Below, one piece after another: positions 38,203 through 47,517 of a stretch of DNA of 64,000 nt. A program made the translations under genes and the position numbers. The stretch is from CAVVYV01 sp963752585 (GTDB lineage Bacteria; Actinomycetota; Thermoleophilia; Solirubrobacterales; 70-9): positions 248,001 to 312,000 of the forward strand of contig CAVVYV010000004.1 of the NCBI GenBank assembly GCA_963752585.1, read 5' to 3'. The notes under the pieces were generated by a model. That model searched no databases, had not been told where the DNA came from, and saw nothing but the letters and a program-made list of their open reading frames with translations. Position 1 is the first letter of the stretch. Every line of letters starts with the position of its first letter.

Positions 38203-40102
38203 TCAGTCCGTCTGGGCGGCGAGCCTCTCGGTGAGCACCGCCGTCCGGGTGCGGTCGGGCGCCGCCTGGTCGTCGCTGATCACGTGCGAGACCGCGTTGA
38301 TCAGGGCGAGGTGGGTGAAGGCCTGCGGGTAGTTGCCCCAGTGGCGACCCGAGTCGGGGTCGAGCTCTTCGGCGAAGAGGCCGAGGTCGCCGGCGTGCTC
38401 GAGCAGCCGCTCGCAGAGCTCACGGGCCTGATCGGTCTCGCGGATCTCCGACAGCGCCGAGGCGAGCCAGAAGGAGCAGATCAGGAAGGTCCCCTCCTCG
38501 CCATGGAGCCCGTCGTCGGTCTCGTCGACCCGGTAGCGGAGCACCAGCCCCCCCTCGGTGAGCTCCTCCGAGATCGCGAGGACGGTGGCCTTGACCCGTT
38601 CGTCCTCGGGCGGCAGGAAGCGAACGAGCGGCACCAGCAGGGTCGAGGCGTCGAGCGCGTCGGTGTCGTAGTGCTGGCGGAAGACTCCCCGGTCGCTCAC
38701 CCCGTGCTCGAGGATGTCGGCGCGGATCTCGTCGGCGAGCGGGCCCCAGCGCTCGAGCCGGCCGCCGTCGTCGAGGCGGTCGGCGAGCCGGCGGCCGCGG
38801 TCGAGCGCCACCCAGCACATCAGCTTCGAGGAGACGTAGTGCTTCGGCTCGCCCCGCGCCTCCCAGATCCCCTGGTCGGGCTCCCGCCAGACGCCCGCCG
38901 CCGCCTCCACCTGCCGGCAGAGCGCCTCCCAGAGGTCGCTGGGGAGGTGGTCCAGGGCCTTGACGTGGATGTAGACCGAGTCGAGCAGGGCGCCGTAGAC
39001 GTCGTTCTGGCGCTGGTCGTAGGCGCCATTGCCGACCCGGACCGGGGTCGCGCCCTCGTAGCCCTTCAGGTGGTCGAGGGTGCGCTCCTCGAGCTCCTTC
39101 TCCCCTCCGATCCCGTACATGATCTGGAGGCCCCCTCCGGATTGCCGGTAGATGTCGGCCATGTAGGCCATGAAGTCGGTTGCCTCGTAATCGAAGCCGA
39201 GCGTGTGCATGGACCAGAGGGCGAAGGTCGAGTCGCGGATCCAGGCGTAGCGGTAGTCCCAGTTGCGCTCGCCGCCGGGCGTCTCGGGCAACGAGGTGGT
39301 GAGCGCCGCGAGCAGGGCGCCGGTGGGCGCATAGGTGAGCCCCTTCAGGGCGAGGGCGGAGCGCTGCAGGTAGCTGCGCCAGGGATGGTCGGGGAAGCTC
39401 CCTCCCTCGAGCCAGCGCCGCCAGAAGTCGATCGTCCGGGCGAGCCGCCTCTCGCAGTCCTCGACCGAGTCGGGGGGGATCGGGTCGGGCCCCCAGGAGA
39501 GGGCGCTGAAGCGCTTCTCGCCGACGCTGAGGCGGTGCCGGGCGCGGGCGTCGGGGCCGGTGGCGCCGAGGGTGAGGTCGCCGCTGAGCGCCAGGTTTAC
39601 GTCCCCGGAGGAGGCGGTGGCACCCCTGGCGTCTTCTGCTGAGCGTCCAGTCGACGCGGGTCGCGCCGTAGTCGAAGACCGGCTGGCAGACCATCTCGAC
39701 GTCGACCTCGCCCTGGACGCATTCGATCGTCCGGACCAGGACGTTCTCGGCCTCGTCGTCGCCCGGGGGGCGGCGGTGGGGCTCGGTCTGGTCGGGGCGG
39801 TAGTCGCCGACGGTGAGGGCGTCGGTGACGACGAACCAGCCCGAGCCCGTCATCCAGGTCGTCTCGACGACGTTGGTGCCGGGGACGTTGCGGCGGCTGA
39901 CCGGGGCCTCGAGGCCGGGCGGGCCCACCCGCCAGAAGCCGGCGCTGCGGTCGAGGATCGAGGCGAAGATGCTGGGGGAGTCGAAGCGGGGCAGGCAGAG
40001 CCACTCGATCGACCCGTCCGGCGCGACCAGCGCGCCGCGGTGGCAGTCGGAGATGAAGCCGTAGGAGGAGATCCGCGGGAAGCGGGATTCGAGCTTCGCC
40101 AT
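38203..40102 (-). CDS. GH15 family glycoside hydrolase (glucoamylase/trehalase-like), frame-disrupted
   Basis: About 630 residues. The N-terminal beta domain (ISSYGFISDCHRGALVAPDGSIEWLCLPRFDSPSIFASIL) and catalytic (alpha/alpha)6 barrel (WDYRYAWIRDSTF, then a late NYPQAFTHLALINA) match the actinobacterial GH15 group that includes trehalases. Likely substrate is an alpha-glucan or trehalose. One surplus base near 39640 separates the halves. Leaderless ATG at 40102. Cytosolic: no signal peptide. Confidence 0.9.
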
Positions 40103-40110
40103 GCGCCGGG

Positions 40111-40116
40111 AGCGTA
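40111..40116 (-). promoter_or_regulatory. -10 element TACGCT, leaderless GH15 promoter
   Basis: Minus-strand TACGCT ends 8 bases before ATG 40102. Confidence 0.5.
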
Positions 40117-40122
40117 CGCAGG

Positions 40123-40620
40123 CTACAAGTGGGCCTCGGGCGAGCCGGAGGCCCCTCGCCCGCCGACCCCGCGGCGCGCGTACGGCTCGAGTCCCTCGAT
40201 CGCCCGCTTCACCGACCAGTTGTGGTTGTAGCGGAAGACCGGCCGGAGGACCGGGGTCAGATAGCGGAGCAGGGGGCGGTCGGCGAACACCGTCCAGTCG
40301 AAGCGGATGTGGACCTTGCCATCGGTCGGCGTCAGGGTCCATTGGCCGCTGCCGGTGAGGTCGCCGACCACCTTCACCGCGAAGCTCGCCGGGGGCTGGT
40401 AGGCGACGATCTCCGAGGTGGTCCGGAGCGTGTAGGGAAGAACGCCCTTGAAGTGCTGGGAGGTGGTGCAGCCGATCGCCGGCTCGCAGTCGCCGGTGAC
40501 CTCGATGTAGGTGGGCTTCCACCACTCCGGGTAGGTGCGGGCATCGGCGAGCGCTCTGAACACCGCCTCTTGCGGCGCCTCCACGTCCCACTCGTCGACG
40601 AACACGTACTCCTTGGCCAT
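40123..40620 (-). CDS. SRPBCC (START-like) family protein
   Basis: A 165-residue polyketide-cyclase/dehydrase-type ligand-binding fold: VFVDEWDVEAPQEAVFRALADARTYPEWW opening and a long C-terminal helix (HNWSVKRAIEGLEPYARRG). Likely binds a hydrophobic ligand. ATG 40620 is preferred over 40626 because a TAGGGT -10 ends exactly 7 bases upstream. Located between GH15 and tRNA-Gln on the same strand. Confidence 0.82.
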   Translation of the reverse strand: MAKEYVFVDEWDVEAPQEAVFRALADARTYPEWWKPTYIEVTGDCEPAIGCTTSQHFKGVLPYTLRTTSEIVAYQPPASFAVKVVGDLTGSGQWTLTPTDGKVHIRFDWTVFADRPLLRYLTPVLRPVFRYNHNWSVKRAIEGLEPYARRGVGGRGASGSPEAHL

Positions 40621-40627
40621 CGGCACG

Positions 40628-40633
40628 ACCCTA
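40628..40633 (-). promoter_or_regulatory. -10 element TAGGGT, leaderless SRPBCC promoter
   Basis: Minus-strand TAGGGT ends 7 bases before ATG 40620 and decides that start. Confidence 0.5.
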
Positions 40634-40684
40634 ACCGAGCGGCTGGGCCCGATGCGATCCTCCGGGAACTCGAACCGTTTGAGG

Positions 40685-40757
40685 TTCCGGGGGGAGGAGT
40701 CGAACCCCCTCTTCCTGGACCAAAACCAGGCGTGCTAGCCGCGTACACCACCCCGGA
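40685..40757 (-). tRNA. tRNA-Gln (anticodon TTG)
   Basis: 73 bases on the minus strand folding into a full cloverleaf: acceptor TCCGGGG/CCCCGGA, D stem GTGT/GCAC, anticodon stem CCTGG/CCAGG with loop TTTTGGT (anticodon TTG), T stem GGGGG/CCTCC with loop TTCGACT, discriminator A. The 3' CCA is not encoded (the genome reads CCT after the discriminator), so it must be added by the CCA enzyme. A TAGACT -10 lies 9 bases upstream. Confidence 0.95.
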
Positions 40758-40766
40758 CTGCGCCCC

Positions 40767-40772
40767 AGTCTA
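40767..40772 (-). promoter_or_regulatory. -10 element TAGACT of tRNA-Gln
   Basis: Minus-strand TAGACT ends 9 bases before the tRNA 5' end. The opposite strand reads TCTAGGTC over the same bases and may start the DJ-1 transcript. Confidence 0.45.
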
Positions 40773-40810
40773 GGTCCGGGCATGATGGACAGCCCGAGAG
40801 GAGGACCCGA

Positions 40811-41471
40811 ATGCAGATCGCCTACCTGCTCTACGACCGCTTCACCGCCCTCGACATCACCGGGCCGCACGACGTCCTCAACTCGGTCCCCGGCAACGAG
40901 TCGATCTTCGTCGCCGAGGAGGCGGGGCCGGTCCGCAACGAGTCCGACACCCTCTCGCTGGTCGCGGACGCCTCGATCGAGGAGGTGACGAGCCCGGAGA
41001 TCGTCGTCGTCCCCGGCGGCTTCGGCACCCGCGCGCGCTGCTCGAGCACGAGCCGCTGTTCTGTCATGGCTCCGCCAGGCGCACGAGACCAGCACCTGGA
41101 CGACATCCGTCTGCACCGGCTCGCTGTTGCTGGCGGCCGCCGGCCTTCTCGAAGGAGCACCGGCCACCACCCACTGGCTCGCCCGCGACCTCCTCAAGGA
41201 GCTGGGCGCCGTCCCCGCTCCAGACCGAGTGGTCGAGCACGGCAAGATCGTCACCGCGGCCGGTGTCTCCTCCGGGATAGACATGGCCCTCCACCTGGTC
41301 CAGAGGATCAACGGCGACGAGGTCGCTCAAGCGGTCCAGCTCGGGATCGAATACGACCCGGACCCGCCGCTCGATGCCGGCAGCCCGGAGAAGGCACCCG
41401 AGGCGATCGTCGAGGTGGTCAGGGCCGCGTTCGAGGCGCAGGAGAGTCCTGCGGCGGGCGGGCGCGCATAG
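40811..41471 (+). CDS. DJ-1/PfpI family protein, frame-disrupted
   Basis: About 219 residues of the DJ-1/PfpI glutamine-amidotransferase-like fold: MQIAYLLYDRFTALDITGPHDVL opening, VVPGGFGTR, and the nucleophile cysteine elbow TSVCTGSLLLAAAGLL. The pattern is close to isonitrile hydratase-type members, but function is not assigned. Frame slips near 41035 (CG dinucleotide run) and 41060 require two-base corrections. GAGGAGG precedes the ATG, so this transcript has a leader. Confidence 0.85.
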
Positions 41472-41501
41472 CGCCACCCGTCGCCCGCGCCGTGCCCTGA
41501 T

Positions 41502-41507
41502 TACCCT
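41502..41507 (+). promoter_or_regulatory. -10 element TACCCT, leaderless glmU promoter
   Basis: TACCCT ends 6 bases before GTG 41514. Confidence 0.55.
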
Positions 41508-41513
41508 TTCGGG

Positions 41514-42917
41514 GTGAACGCGGCGCCAACCACCGCGCTGGTCATGGCCGCGGGGGAGGGCACCCGGATGCGCTCCTCGGTGCCCAAGGTCCTGCACGAG
41601 GTCTGCGGGCGGCCGATGGTCGCCTGGCCCGTCCTCGCCGCTCGCGAGGCGGGTGCGGGGAGAATCTGCGTGATCGTCTCCCCCGGGGCCGACCTCTCGC
41701 CGGCGCTTCCGGACGGTGTCGAGACCGTCGTCCAGCCCGAGGCGAACGGGACCGGGGGCGCCCTTCGCGCGGCGCGCGAGGTGATCGGGGGCAGCGGCGT
41801 GGTCATCGTCCTCTCCGGCGACCACCCGCTGATCTCGGCCGCCGTGATCGAGGACCTGCTCTCCGCCCACGATGCTCGGGATGCGGCCGCCACCGTGCTC
41901 ACTACCGAGCTCGAGGACCCCGGCACCTACGGCCGGGTGGTCCGGGCCACGGACGGGAGCCTCGAGCGGATTGTCGAGGCCAAGCAAGCGGGAGACGCGA
42001 GCGCCGAGGAGCTCGAGATCCGGGAGGTCAACGCCGGCACCTACGCGTTCTCGGCGGCCTCGCTGGAGAAGGCGCTCGACGGCCTCAGCAACGACAATGC
42101 TCAGGGTGAGTACTACCTGCCAGACGTGCTCCCGCTCATCCGCGAGCAGGGCCTGGTCGTCCGCGCCCACAAGGTCGAGGACGGCTCAGTCAACCTCGGC
42201 GTCAATGATCGCGTCCAGCTCTCAGTCGTGACCGAGGTAGCCCGCAAGGAGATCCTCGAGCGCCACATGCGCGCCGGGGTGACGATCGTCGATCCCGCCG
42301 CGACCTGGATCGACGCCGAGGTCGAGCTCGGGCCCGACGTCAGGCTCGAGCCGGGCACCACCCTCCGGGGCCGGACCAGCGTCGGTGCGGGCTCGGTGAT
42401 CGGGCCGATGACCACCCTGATCGACGCCACGGTTGGCGCCCGGGTGACGATCCCCCATTCGTACCTGACCGAGTGCGAGATCGCCGATGACGCCACGATC
42501 GGCCCCTTCGCCCATCTCCGCCCCGGCGCCCGGATCGGAGAGGGGGCCAAGGCCGGCTCCTTCGTCGAGATCAAGAACTCGGAGATCGGGGCGGGGGCGA
42601 AGGTTCCGCACCTCTCCTACATCGGCGACGCCGAGGTCGGCGAGGGCAGCAATCTCGGCGCGAGCACGGTCACCGCCAACTTCGACGGATTCCGCAAAGA
42701 CCGGACCAAGATCGGCAAGAACGTGCATACCGGGGTTGACACGACCTTCGTCGCTCCCGTAGAAGTCGGAGACGAGGCATACACTGGAGCCGGTTCGGTG
42801 ATCACCGAGGACATTCCGCCCGGGGCACTTGGCATCGAGAGGGCGGAGCAGACGAACGTCGAGGGCTACGCCGAGAAGAAGGCGAAGGAAGCTGAGGCGA
42901 AGGAGAAGGACTCGTGA
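41514..42917 (+). CDS. glmU: Bifunctional N-acetylglucosamine-1-P uridyltransferase/GlcN-1-P acetyltransferase
   Basis: Makes UDP-GlcNAc for peptidoglycan. 467 residues: the N-terminal pyrophosphorylase has MAAGEGTRMRSSVPKVLHEVCG, LSGDHPLI and VNAGTYAF; the C-terminal left-handed beta-helix shows hexapeptide repeats (GPFAHLRPGARIGEGAKAG) and the acetyltransferase segment TANFDGFRKDRTKIG. Ends in a Lys/Glu tail. Leaderless GTG. Stop overlaps prs (GTGA). Confidence 0.97.
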   Translation: MNAAPTTALVMAAGEGTRMRSSVPKVLHEVCGRPMVAWPVLAAREAGAGRICVIVSPGADLSPALPDGVETVVQPEANGTGGALRAAREVIGGSGVVIVLSGDHPLISAAVIEDLLSAHDARDAAATVLTTELEDPGTYGRVVRATDGSLERIVEAKQAGDASAEELEIREVNAGTYAFSAASLEKALDGLSNDNAQGEYYLPDVLPLIREQGLVVRAHKVEDGSVNLGVNDRVQLSVVTEVARKEILERHMRAGVTIVDPAATWIDAEVELGPDVRLEPGTTLRGRTSVGAGSVIGPMTTLIDATVGARVTIPHSYLTECEIADDATIGPFAHLRPGARIGEGAKAGSFVEIKNSEIGAGAKVPHLSYIGDAEVGEGSNLGASTVTANFDGFRKDRTKIGKNVHTGVDTTFVAPVEVGDEAYTGAGSVITEDIPPGALGIERAEQTNVEGYAEKKAKEAEAKEKDS

Positions 42918-43945
42918 GCGCGATCGAGGAGCGGAGCCAGCCGATCACCGAGATCACCCAGGACTACACCAAGCGGCTGATGGTGTTCGGCGGCCGTGCA
43001 TCGATGGAGCTCGCCGCCAGGATCGCCGGCCACCTCGACGTCGAGCTCGGTAACGCGACCCTGAAGACGTTCTCGAACGGCGAGATCTACTGCCGCTACG
43101 AGGAGTCGATCCGGGGCGCCGACGTCTTCCTCGTCCAGTCGACCGCCGCCAACCAGGTCGAGGGGATCTCTCCCAACGACGCACTGATGGAGCTGCTGGC
43201 GATGATCGACGCCGCCCAGGGCGCCTCCGCCCACCGGATCATCGCGGTGATGCCCTGGTACGGCTACGCCCGCCAGGACAAGAAGTCGGCGCCGCGCGAG
43301 CCGATCACCGCCCGGATCGTCGCCCACTGCCTCGAGCGGGTGGGGGTCGACCGGGTCCTGACGATGGACCTCCACGCCGGCCAGGTCCAGGGATTCTTCG
43401 ACGTCCCCCTCGACCACATGACCGCGATGCCGATGCTGACCCAGTACATCGCCGACCTCGGCTTCGACGAGGAGCCGGTGATCGTCTCCCCCGACGCCGG
43501 CCGGGTGAAGACGGCGCGGAACTTCGCCCGCAAGGTCGGCACCCACTGGGCGGTGATGGAGAAGGAGCGGCCCGCCCAGCAGGTCGCCGAGATCGGCTAC
43601 ATCGTCGGCGACGTGAAGGGGAAGACGGCGGTCCTCGTCGACGACATGATCGACACCGCCGGCACCCTCACCGCCGCGGCCCGGACGGTGCTCGACGAGG
43701 GCGCGAAGCGGGTGATCGCGGTCGCCACCCACGGCGTCTTCTCGGGGCCCGCCTACGAGCGGCTTGCGCAGGAGAACTCGGGAATCGAGCGGATCGTCGT
43801 CACCGACACCCTTCCCCAGCGCCCCGGCGCCCCGGAGAACATCGAGGTGATCTCGGCGGCGCGGACGCTCGCCGACTCGATCCGGCGGATCTTCACCGAC
43901 GACTCGGTCTCCGAGATCTTCGCCGGCGAGAACCAGCTGTTCTAG
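42914..43945 (+). CDS. prs: Ribose-phosphate pyrophosphokinase (PRPP synthetase)
   Basis: Makes PRPP for nucleotide, His and Trp synthesis. 343 residues: KTFSNGEIYCRYEESIRGADVFLVQS, the ATP-loop WYGYARQDKKSAPREPI, DLHAGQVQGFF, and the PRPP motif VLVDDMIDTAGTL. An N-terminal extension of about 20 residues precedes the usual start. GTG overlaps the glmU stop, so glmU-prs are coupled. Confidence 0.97.
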   Translation: MSAIEERSQPITEITQDYTKRLMVFGGRASMELAARIAGHLDVELGNATLKTFSNGEIYCRYEESIRGADVFLVQSTAANQVEGISPNDALMELLAMIDAAQGASAHRIIAVMPWYGYARQDKKSAPREPITARIVAHCLERVGVDRVLTMDLHAGQVQGFFDVPLDHMTAMPMLTQYIADLGFDEEPVIVSPDAGRVKTARNFARKVGTHWAVMEKERPAQQVAEIGYIVGDVKGKTAVLVDDMIDTAGTLTAAARTVLDEGAKRVIAVATHGVFSGPAYERLAQENSGIERIVVTDTLPQRPGAPENIEVISAARTLADSIRRIFTDDSVSEIFAGENQLF

Positions 43946-43970
43946 CGGCCCCGACTGATCCGGGCTGCGT

Positions 43971-44354
43971 CTACTGGACCCCGGTGATCCTCCACTCGTC
44001 GCCCTCGCGCTCGAGGACGAGGGCGACCCGGCTTGGCCCTTCCGAGCCCTCGCTGACGTCGAGGTCGGCGGTGGCCCGATCGCCATTCGCGTTCACGTCG
44101 GCAACCGAGAGCTCACCGCCGCCGGCTCCCGTCGTCTGCTCCTCGACGAATGCCGGGCAGTTCTCGCCGATCGCCAGCTCTTCCTTGAAGCTGTCGCTGT
44201 AGAGGTCGCAGACGAGCTCGAAGTCGCCGCCGTTGCGGGCGTCGACGTAGTCCTGGACGACCTCGCGCGCCTGCTCCTGATCGGTCTCGCCGCAGCCGCC
44301 CGCGGCCGCCAGCGCAGCGGCGCAAACCAGGGCTGTGATCGTCCGTCGCGCCAT
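43971..44354 (-). CDS. Lipoprotein, NTF2/SnoaL-like
   Basis: A 127-residue protein with a lipoprotein signal: basic MARRT, hydrophobic run and lipobox AAGGC with lipidated Cys at about residue 21. The mature part (AREVVQDYVDARNGGDFELVCDLYSDSFKEEL) resembles small NTF2-like extracellular domains. Substrate or partner unknown. Lies between convergent prs and divergent GDPD genes. Confidence 0.75.
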   Translation of the reverse strand: MARRTITALVCAAALAAAGGCGETDQEQAREVVQDYVDARNGGDFELVCDLYSDSFKEELAIGENCPAFVEEQTTGAGGGELSVADVNANGDRATADLDVSEGSEGPSRVALVLEREGDEWRITGVQ

Positions 44355-44390
44355 TCTCGGGCCGCCGCAGTCAATCAGCTAGCGGTCCTC

Positions 44391-44396
44391 TAGGGT
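44391..44396 (+). promoter_or_regulatory. -10 element TAGGGT, leaderless GDPD promoter
   Basis: TAGGGT ends 7 bases before ATG 44404 and itself contains the alternative upstream GTG, arguing against that start. Confidence 0.5.
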
Positions 44397-44403
44397 GAGG
44401 CAG

Positions 44404-45231
44404 ATGGGCGCAAAGAAGTCCCCGAGCGAAGGAAATCCGGAAAACGAGACGACCACCTACCGGCGGATCGGCCACAAGGGCGCCGACGCGATCACCCCCG
44501 GGAACACGATCGACAGCTTCGTCGCCGCGGTCGACGAGGGGGTCGACATGGTCGAGATCGACGTGCTCAGGGTCCGCGAGGGCCGGTTCGTGATCGCCCA
44601 CGATCCCCAGGATGCGCTCCGGCGCCGGACGCTCGACTTCACCGACGCTCTCGACGCATTCCAGGAGAAGCCGCTCGACCAGGTCGAGATCGACTGCGAC
44701 CTGAAGCTCCCGGGCCGCGAGGCCGAGGTGGCGGGTGCGCTCGCGGGCCACGGGATGGTCGAGCGGGCGATGGTCTCGACGATGGAGATCGAGAGCCTCC
44801 AGAAGCTGCGGAAGCTGGAGCCCGATCTGAGGCTCGGGTGGACCTATCCGAAGACCCGCCGCGACTGGCCCAGCCTCGGCTGGGCGCGGCCGGGGGTTGC
44901 CGCCGCCCTCGCGGTGATGCGCCGCCGGCTCCCCGCGATTCTCGCCTCGAGGGCTCCGGAGCTCGGGGTCGACGCGGTCTGGGCCTACCACCACGTGATC
45001 ACCCCGAGGCTGGTCGAGGCCGCGAATCAGCACGACGTCGAGCTGATCGCCTGGACGGTCGACGACCCCGCCCGGATCCGGGAGCTCGCCGAGATGGGCG
45101 TGCACGGCATCTGCAGCAACGACCCCCGCCTGTTCGCGGTCGCGGACCGTGCCCCGGCGCCCGAGCCGAAGTCGGAGAAGCACTCCCGCGGCGAGAGGCG
45201 GGCGGCGAAGAAGGCGGCGAACGAGGCCTAG
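44404..45231 (+). CDS. Glycerophosphodiester phosphodiesterase family protein
   Basis: A 275-residue GDPD TIM barrel, hydrolysing glycerophosphodiesters to glycerol-3-phosphate and an alcohol. Core motifs RIGHKGADAITPGNTIDSF (catalytic His), VDMVEIDVLRVREGRFVIAHDP (metal Glu/Asp and second His) and LIAWTVDD. No signal peptide, so cytosolic phospholipid recycling is likely. A basic C-terminal tail. Stop interlocks with the convergent ABC1 kinase on CTAG. Confidence 0.9.
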   Translation: MGAKKSPSEGNPENETTTYRRIGHKGADAITPGNTIDSFVAAVDEGVDMVEIDVLRVREGRFVIAHDPQDALRRRTLDFTDALDAFQEKPLDQVEIDCDLKLPGREAEVAGALAGHGMVERAMVSTMEIESLQKLRKLEPDLRLGWTYPKTRRDWPSLGWARPGVAAALAVMRRRLPAILASRAPELGVDAVWAYHHVITPRLVEAANQHDVELIAWTVDDPARIRELAEMGVHGICSNDPRLFAVADRAPAPEPKSEKHSRGERRAAKKAANEA

Positions 45232-46718
45232 ACCCGGCTCGGCAGCCCGGGCGTCTGCGCCGTCCCCCGGCGCTCGAAGTAGCGCCACTCCGCCTCGCCG
45301 AGCACGGTCGAAGGGGGGTCGGCGTAGACCCACTCCCGCATGATCCGGTGCCAGTTCGCGGTCGCCCGGAGCTGGGCGAGGACGGCCAACAGCCCCGTCT
45401 CCATCCGGCGCCCCATCAGCTCGTCGGCCGGGAGGCTCTCCCGCCGGACCAGGTCGAAGAAGTCCGAGCGGGGATCCGAGGTGACCTCGATCATCTTCAT
45501 CACCAGCTCCGGTGAGATCTGGACCTGCCGGTCCTCCATGTACCAGCCGCCGACCATCTTCACGTGCTCCATCAGCCGCTCGGCCTCGACCCGGTCGGGG
45601 TCGGCGACGAAGCCGAGGTCGTGGAGCGCCTGCCGGAGGGCCTCGGCGTCGTCGCGGCCGGCCGCGTCGACGGCCCGCTGCTCGAGCTGGATCTGTTCGG
45701 GCGAGAGCCGCTTGGTCATCCCGAAGTCGAGGAAGGCGACCCGGCCGTCGGCCATCAGCAGGTAGTTGCCGGGATGGGTGTCGGCGTTGAAGTGCTGGAG
45801 GTGGTAGATCGAGCCGAAGCAGAAGCGGAAGATGATCTCCCCGTAGATGTCGCGCTCGTCCTGGGGCAGCCGCTTCACCTTCTCGAATCCCTCCCCCTCG
45901 ACGTACTCGCTGACGAGTACCCGGCGCCGCGAAAGGCGCGAATGCACCTTCGGGACGAAGATGAAGGGGTGCCCGTCGTAGGCCCGGGCGAAGGCGCGCT
46001 GGTTCTGGGCCTCGTACTCGTAGTCGAGCTCCTCGAGGACCCGCTCCCGGAGCTCGCCGGCGACCGCCTTCGCGTCGAGTCCCGGGGCAAGCGCCTTCGC
46101 CAGGCGGATCAGGATCGACGCGTTAGCCATGTCCGACTCGAGCGCGTCGGCGATTCCCGGGTACTGGACCTTGACCGCCACCCGGCTTCCGTCCCGAAGG
46201 GTGGCCCGGTGGACCTGGCCGATCGAGGCGGCCGCGAACGCCTCCTCCTCGATCGAGGCGAAGACCTGCTCGGGCGGGCGGCCCTCGTACTCGTCCGTCA
46301 TCACCTCGCGGACCTTCTCCCAGGGCATCGGCGGCGCGTGGGTGCGGAGCTTCGCCAGGCGCTCGTGGTAGATCTCGCGGTACTCGGGCGGCAGTAGGTC
46401 GATGTCGATGAAGGAGGCCATCTGGCCGATCTTCATCGCCGCCCCCTTCATCTCGCCGAGCACCGAGGCCAGCTTCAGGGCGGCGTCTATGTGCCGGGTC
46501 TCGAGACGCTCGCGGGACTTCTCATCGGAGCGCGCGACGTTCGCGGCCACCGTGCCCGCGTAGCGGGTCGCCTGGCCGCCGATCGCCGAACCCAGCTTCG
46601 CCGAGCGGCCGAACCGGGTGCTCGCGATGTCGCCCTCCTGGGGCGCCTCGCGCTCGGCCTCTTTGTCTCGATCTCTTTCCACGGCCTCCTCACATTTTCT
46701 ATGCTGGCTCGCGTCCAT
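45228..46718 (-). CDS. ABC1/UbiB-family atypical kinase
   Basis: About 496 residues of the ABC1/ADCK/UbiB atypical kinase family, linked to quinone or lipid metabolism. Family marks: KxGQ motif GAAMKIGQMAS, Ala-rich loop EAFAAASIGQVHRA, VAVKVQYPG (Lys), HPGNYLLM and DFGMTKRLSPEQ. Start is uncertain: ATG 46718 overlaps the divergent L25 ATG on a shared CATG; an ATG at 46760 lies inside L25 and a GTG 33 bases further in (preceded by GAGGAGG) is also possible. Confidence 0.88.
   Translation of the reverse strand: MDASQHRKCEEAVERDRDKEAEREAPQEGDIASTRFGRSAKLGSAIGGQATRYAGTVAANVARSDEKSRERLETRHIDAALKLASVLGEMKGAAMKIGQMASFIDIDLLPPEYREIYHERLAKLRTHAPPMPWEKVREVMTDEYEGRPPEQVFASIEEEAFAAASIGQVHRATLRDGSRVAVKVQYPGIADALESDMANASILIRLAKALAPGLDAKAVAGELRERVLEELDYEYEAQNQRAFARAYDGHPFIFVPKVHSRLSRRRVLVSEYVEGEGFEKVKRLPQDERDIYGEIIFRFCFGSIYHLQHFNADTHPGNYLLMADGRVAFLDFGMTKRLSPEQIQLEQRAVDAAGRDDAEALRQALHDLGFVADPDRVEAERLMEHVKMVGGWYMEDRQVQISPELVMKMIEVTSDPRSDFFDLVRRESLPADELMGRRMETGLLAVLAQLRATANWHRIMREWVYADPPSTVLGEAEWRYFERRGTAQTPGLPSRV
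46700..46705 (+). promoter_or_regulatory. -10 element TATGCT upstream of rplY
   Basis: TATGCT ends 11 bases before ATG 46717, slightly longer than the leaderless norm; no Shine-Dalgarno. Confidence 0.35.
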
Positions 46719-47442
46719 GGCATCAGACCGAGCCACGCTAAAGGTCAACACCCGCGACACCTTCGGGTCGCGGGCCAGCCGCCGCCTGCGCCGCGAGGGT
46801 CTGGTCCCGGGCGTGGTCTACGGCCAGGGCGGGGAAGCCCGCCCGTTCCAAGTGTCGCAGCGCGAGCTCCGAACCCTCCTCTCGGAGGGCCACACCCTGC
46901 TCGACCTCGAGCTCGAGGGGTCCGCGGCGGTCCCGGTGGTGATCAAGGAGCAGCAGAACCATCCGGTCCGCGGCGAGGTCGTCCACCTCGACTGCCTCGA
47001 GGTGCGGCTCGACGAGGAGATCCAGTCCGAGGTCCCGATCGAGCTCGAGGGCACCGAGCAGGCCCCCGGCGTTCGCGAGGGCGGGGTGCTCGAGCACGTC
47101 ACCCGCGAGGTCACGGTCGAGGCGCTGCCGACGGAGATTCCCGAGCGGATCACGGTCGACGTCTCCGAGATGGTGATCGGCGACACGATCTCGCTCGCCA
47201 CCGTGCCCGCCCCCGCCGGCACCAAGTTCATGGTCGACGAGCCCGAGGAGATCACGATCGCCACCCTGAGCCCGCCGCGGGTCGAGGAGGAGCCCGAGCC
47301 GGAGCTCGAGGAGGAGGCCGAGCTCGTCGGCGAGGGCGAGGAGGTCCCCGAGGGCGAGGAGGCACCGGAGGGCGAGGAGGCACCGGAGGGCGAGCCCGCC
47401 GAGGGCGAGGGGGACGGCGAGGACCGCGGAGGGGGCGAGTAG
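46717..47442 (+). CDS. rplY: Ribosomal protein bL25 (Ctc type)
   Basis: Binds 5S rRNA in the large subunit. 241 residues: L25 N-domain (RDTFGSRASRRLRREGLVPGVVYG) and TL5-like C-domain (PVRGEVVHLDCLEVRLDEEIQSEVPIELEG), then an acidic tail with repeats of GEEAPE and related units. The acidic extension is seen in other actinobacteria. Start codon overlaps the divergent ABC1 ATG by three of four bases. Followed by pth as usual. Confidence 0.95.
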   Translation: MASDRATLKVNTRDTFGSRASRRLRREGLVPGVVYGQGGEARPFQVSQRELRTLLSEGHTLLDLELEGSAAVPVVIKEQQNHPVRGEVVHLDCLEVRLDEEIQSEVPIELEGTEQAPGVREGGVLEHVTREVTVEALPTEIPERITVDVSEMVIGDTISLATVPAPAGTKFMVDEPEEITIATLSPPRVEEEPEPELEEEAELVGEGEEVPEGEEAPEGEEAPEGEPAEGEGDGEDRGGGE

Positions 47443-47517
47443 CAGCTGTCGCTGTTCCGCCGGCGCCGGCACCGGGAGTCAGATGACGGCGCCGAGGCGG
47501 GACCGTCGCGGGCTGAC

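Noticed and set aside
46618..46716. N-terminal extension of bL25 from an upstream ATG
   Set aside because: The extra 33 residues are Ser/Trp-rich and unlike L25; the conserved protein starts at 46717.
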